Position numbers and translations under genes: made by a program. This document shows, piece after piece, positions 62,315-64,000 of a DNA stretch of 64,000 bases; the stretch's first letter is position 1, and every line of letters begins with the position of its first letter. The notes beneath the pieces are model-generated. The model saw only the letters and a list, made by a program, of their open reading frames with translations. It made no database searches and had not been told where the DNA came from. The DNA comes from Gymnogyps californianus (lineage: Eukaryota > Chordata > Aves > Accipitriformes > Cathartidae), in assembly GCF_018139145.2 (NCBI RefSeq), contig NC_059487.1:8763792-8827791 (forward strand), in the 5' to 3' direction.

Positions 62315-62855
62315 TTGTTGACTACCAACAGGTTTTTAGGAAAGGCTGCCTGAGTTTATTCTTAGGGTTCATACTTTATGACATTAGGAAGAAGCAACTG
62401 TTTCAATTCAGATCTTTGGCTAGCATCTCTAAGGGAAGCTAAAAATTTCTGATCATATTGCAGCTATATGGAGGCTGGAACGTTTATTCTAAGATATGAT
62501 CACAGTAGTTTGCGTTTACTTGATAAGCTTCCGAAATCAATGAAGAAAATGTACAAAAACTCACTGTGTTTACCTTGACGTTTTTATACTTAAAATGATC
62601 AAAAGGTTGAAGAGTGCTCTAGTATAGCATGTGAAAACTGTCAAGTAATGTGCTAATACTGCCAGCTTCACAAACGCACAAATGTTCAGATTTCACAAGA
62701 GAAGGTGAAGTCAATGTCAAAATTTTAAAATTCAATAAACTGCACATGGCCGAAGCTTCCAGCACCCTCTTTCAAACTAGGAATAGGGTTTTACAAGCTG
62801 TTGTGTAATATAACTTGAATGGTATAAATAAACTTTCTGCAAAGCTGTTTGTGGA
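62315..62855 (+). other. BCAS4: probable BCAS4 3' UTR
   Basis: AT-rich sequence between the TAA and the AATAAA at 62827. It depends on exon 5 being terminal. No open frame or repeat was recognised. Confidence 0.5.
62827..62832 (+). terminator. BCAS4: candidate BCAS4 poly(A) signal
   Basis: AATAAA is followed 14 bases later by AGCTGTTTGTGGACC, a GT-rich downstream element, which is a good cleavage context. A second AATAAA at 62734-62739 lies upstream and lacks an equally clear GT-rich element. Confidence 0.5.
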
Positions 62856-64000
62856 CCTTTGGATGTGCAATTTTGTAACGCAGATGCTATTTAGCCAGGA
62901 CCAGGAGTAGCACAGCTCATCTCTGCACCTACAGCTTTTTTTTTTTTTTTGACTTCAAAATAGGTCTAGGGAAACAAAAACCACTCAACTCTCTGAATAA
63001 GGAACATTAGGAAGAGAAGGTTATATACTTTTCAGATGATTGGCTTTGCATCTGTACAATATGGGGAAATAAAAATAAATGCTCGTTTTAAAAATACCTG
63101 TGGAAAACTCAAGATGGAGGACCCAATGCAAATTCTGTAAAGGAAAAAAAAAAAGCTTATGGTGAGAGTAAAAGCTACATGGCTTTGCGTAACCATGGAG
63201 ACAAATGCTTTTCTGATGCAGAAATAAATGAACTCAACCTTTTCATATTTATTAGTGGGACTGATGATGAAAGATAAAGTCGAATTAAAATACGAAGCAA
63301 CAGAAGACAGACCTAGTCAATGTCTCTGCCCCTGCAATGCAGGTTATTGTAACGGATTATTACAAATGAGCTGGTATTACAGAGAGGCAAATTAGTTATG
63401 AAAGGAACAAAATACTCTTAGTTATACCAACCTGTTTATCCAAATATCAGCTTCTTTATTAACAGAAATGAACAGACAGTACACACAACATATTCCTGAA
63501 ATCTTTTGGTTCTGATAAAAATTGAAATAAACTTGTTTTAATACCATAGCATGTATGAAGTACATGTACTACAAAATGGTAAACCGTTCACTGTATTAGT
63601 GGATATTTGAAACCTACTAATTTCTTGGTGGTAAGAATGATAAAATTTTCCTATAAAAATACTGGGTGAATATTCAGGTTTCGGTCTTGAAAATACCTGT
63701 CAAAGGGTCAAATACTAATTGGCAAGTTCTTGCTCCAGAAATGTTACTGCTGAACAGAGGATGGCAGCATTAAATGTCACTTGAACTTTCAGTAAGATTA
63801 AGAGCTTGTGAAATTAAAACTTCAATGCAGATATTTCTGCAACATCACGTAAAAGGGTTTGATTGAGTAGAAATCCCAGTGTAGATAAAGGTTTAAGTCA
63901 CAGTACCCAAAGGAAAACGCTGAGATCAAGTGTGACTTTAGCGTCTGATGCACCGGGTAGAAAAGTGGGAGTTTAGCAAAAGCTGTCTGTCTGTCCCTGC
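62856..64000. other. downstream flank, no gene seen
   Basis: AT-rich sequence with a T run near 62938 and several AATAAA hexamers. In mammals the next gene is ADNP, but none of its sequence was recognised here. It may be BCAS4 downstream flank or intron if further exons exist. Confidence 0.55.

Noticed and set aside
1..64000. tRNA, rRNA, CRISPR array, intact retrovirus or DNA-transposon
   Set aside because: None was recognised on either strand. No tRNA-like cloverleaf, regularly spaced direct repeats or paired LTRs were seen by eye.

Overview
The window looks like avian nuclear DNA. It carries intron-split vertebrate genes with GT-AG boundaries, CpG-island promoters, an AT-rich noncoding background and CR1 LINE fragments of the bird type. 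No bacterial, phage or plasmid features were seen. I cannot name the species. Two protein-coding genes, both on the + strand, account for all the coding sequence I can support.

Layout. 1-10497 holds the 3' half of PARD6B (cell-polarity adaptor PAR6 beta): the PB1 exon (329-551), a 9.1 kb intron with a minus-strand CR1 (about 6800-7690), and the terminal exon (9668-10497) encoding the semi-CRIB, PDZ and acidic tail. Its first exon lies left of the window. An AT-rich 3' UTR follows, perhaps about 3.7-3.9 kb long, then roughly 5.5 kb of intergenic sequence. A CpG island at about 19.9-20.85 kb starts BCAS4, a small coiled-coil protein of the BLOC1S4/cappuccino family. Five BCAS4 exons can be read (20153-20290, 27220-27291, 34138-34239, 36636-36770, 62210-62314). 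All their junctions are phase 0 and together they give 183 codons if the fifth exon is terminal. Exon 2 sits inside a second CpG island (about 27.05-27.61 kb). The last intron is 25.4 kb and holds two further CR1 fragments and several MIR-like SINE relics.

The pair PARD6B-BCAS4 in the same orientation matches the gene order I recall for human 20q13.13, so this is a conserved syntenic block. PARD6B works with CDC42, aPKC and PAR3 in epithelial polarity. BCAS4 is linked by family to lysosome-related organelle complexes. Nothing in the sequence suggests that the two act together.

No new genetic system was found. The points most worth checking are a near-perfect 18-bp-stem hairpin in BCAS4 intron 1 (21173-21222), the second CpG island around exon 2 (CTCF-like site, YY1-type box with an antisense start codon, 18-bp CG palindrome), a promoter-like CCAAT/CRE/TATA cluster with a small CpG patch deep in intron 4 (about 49.2-49.8 kb), a perfect 25-bp tandem duplication (44830-44879), and an unresolved BCAS4 3' end.
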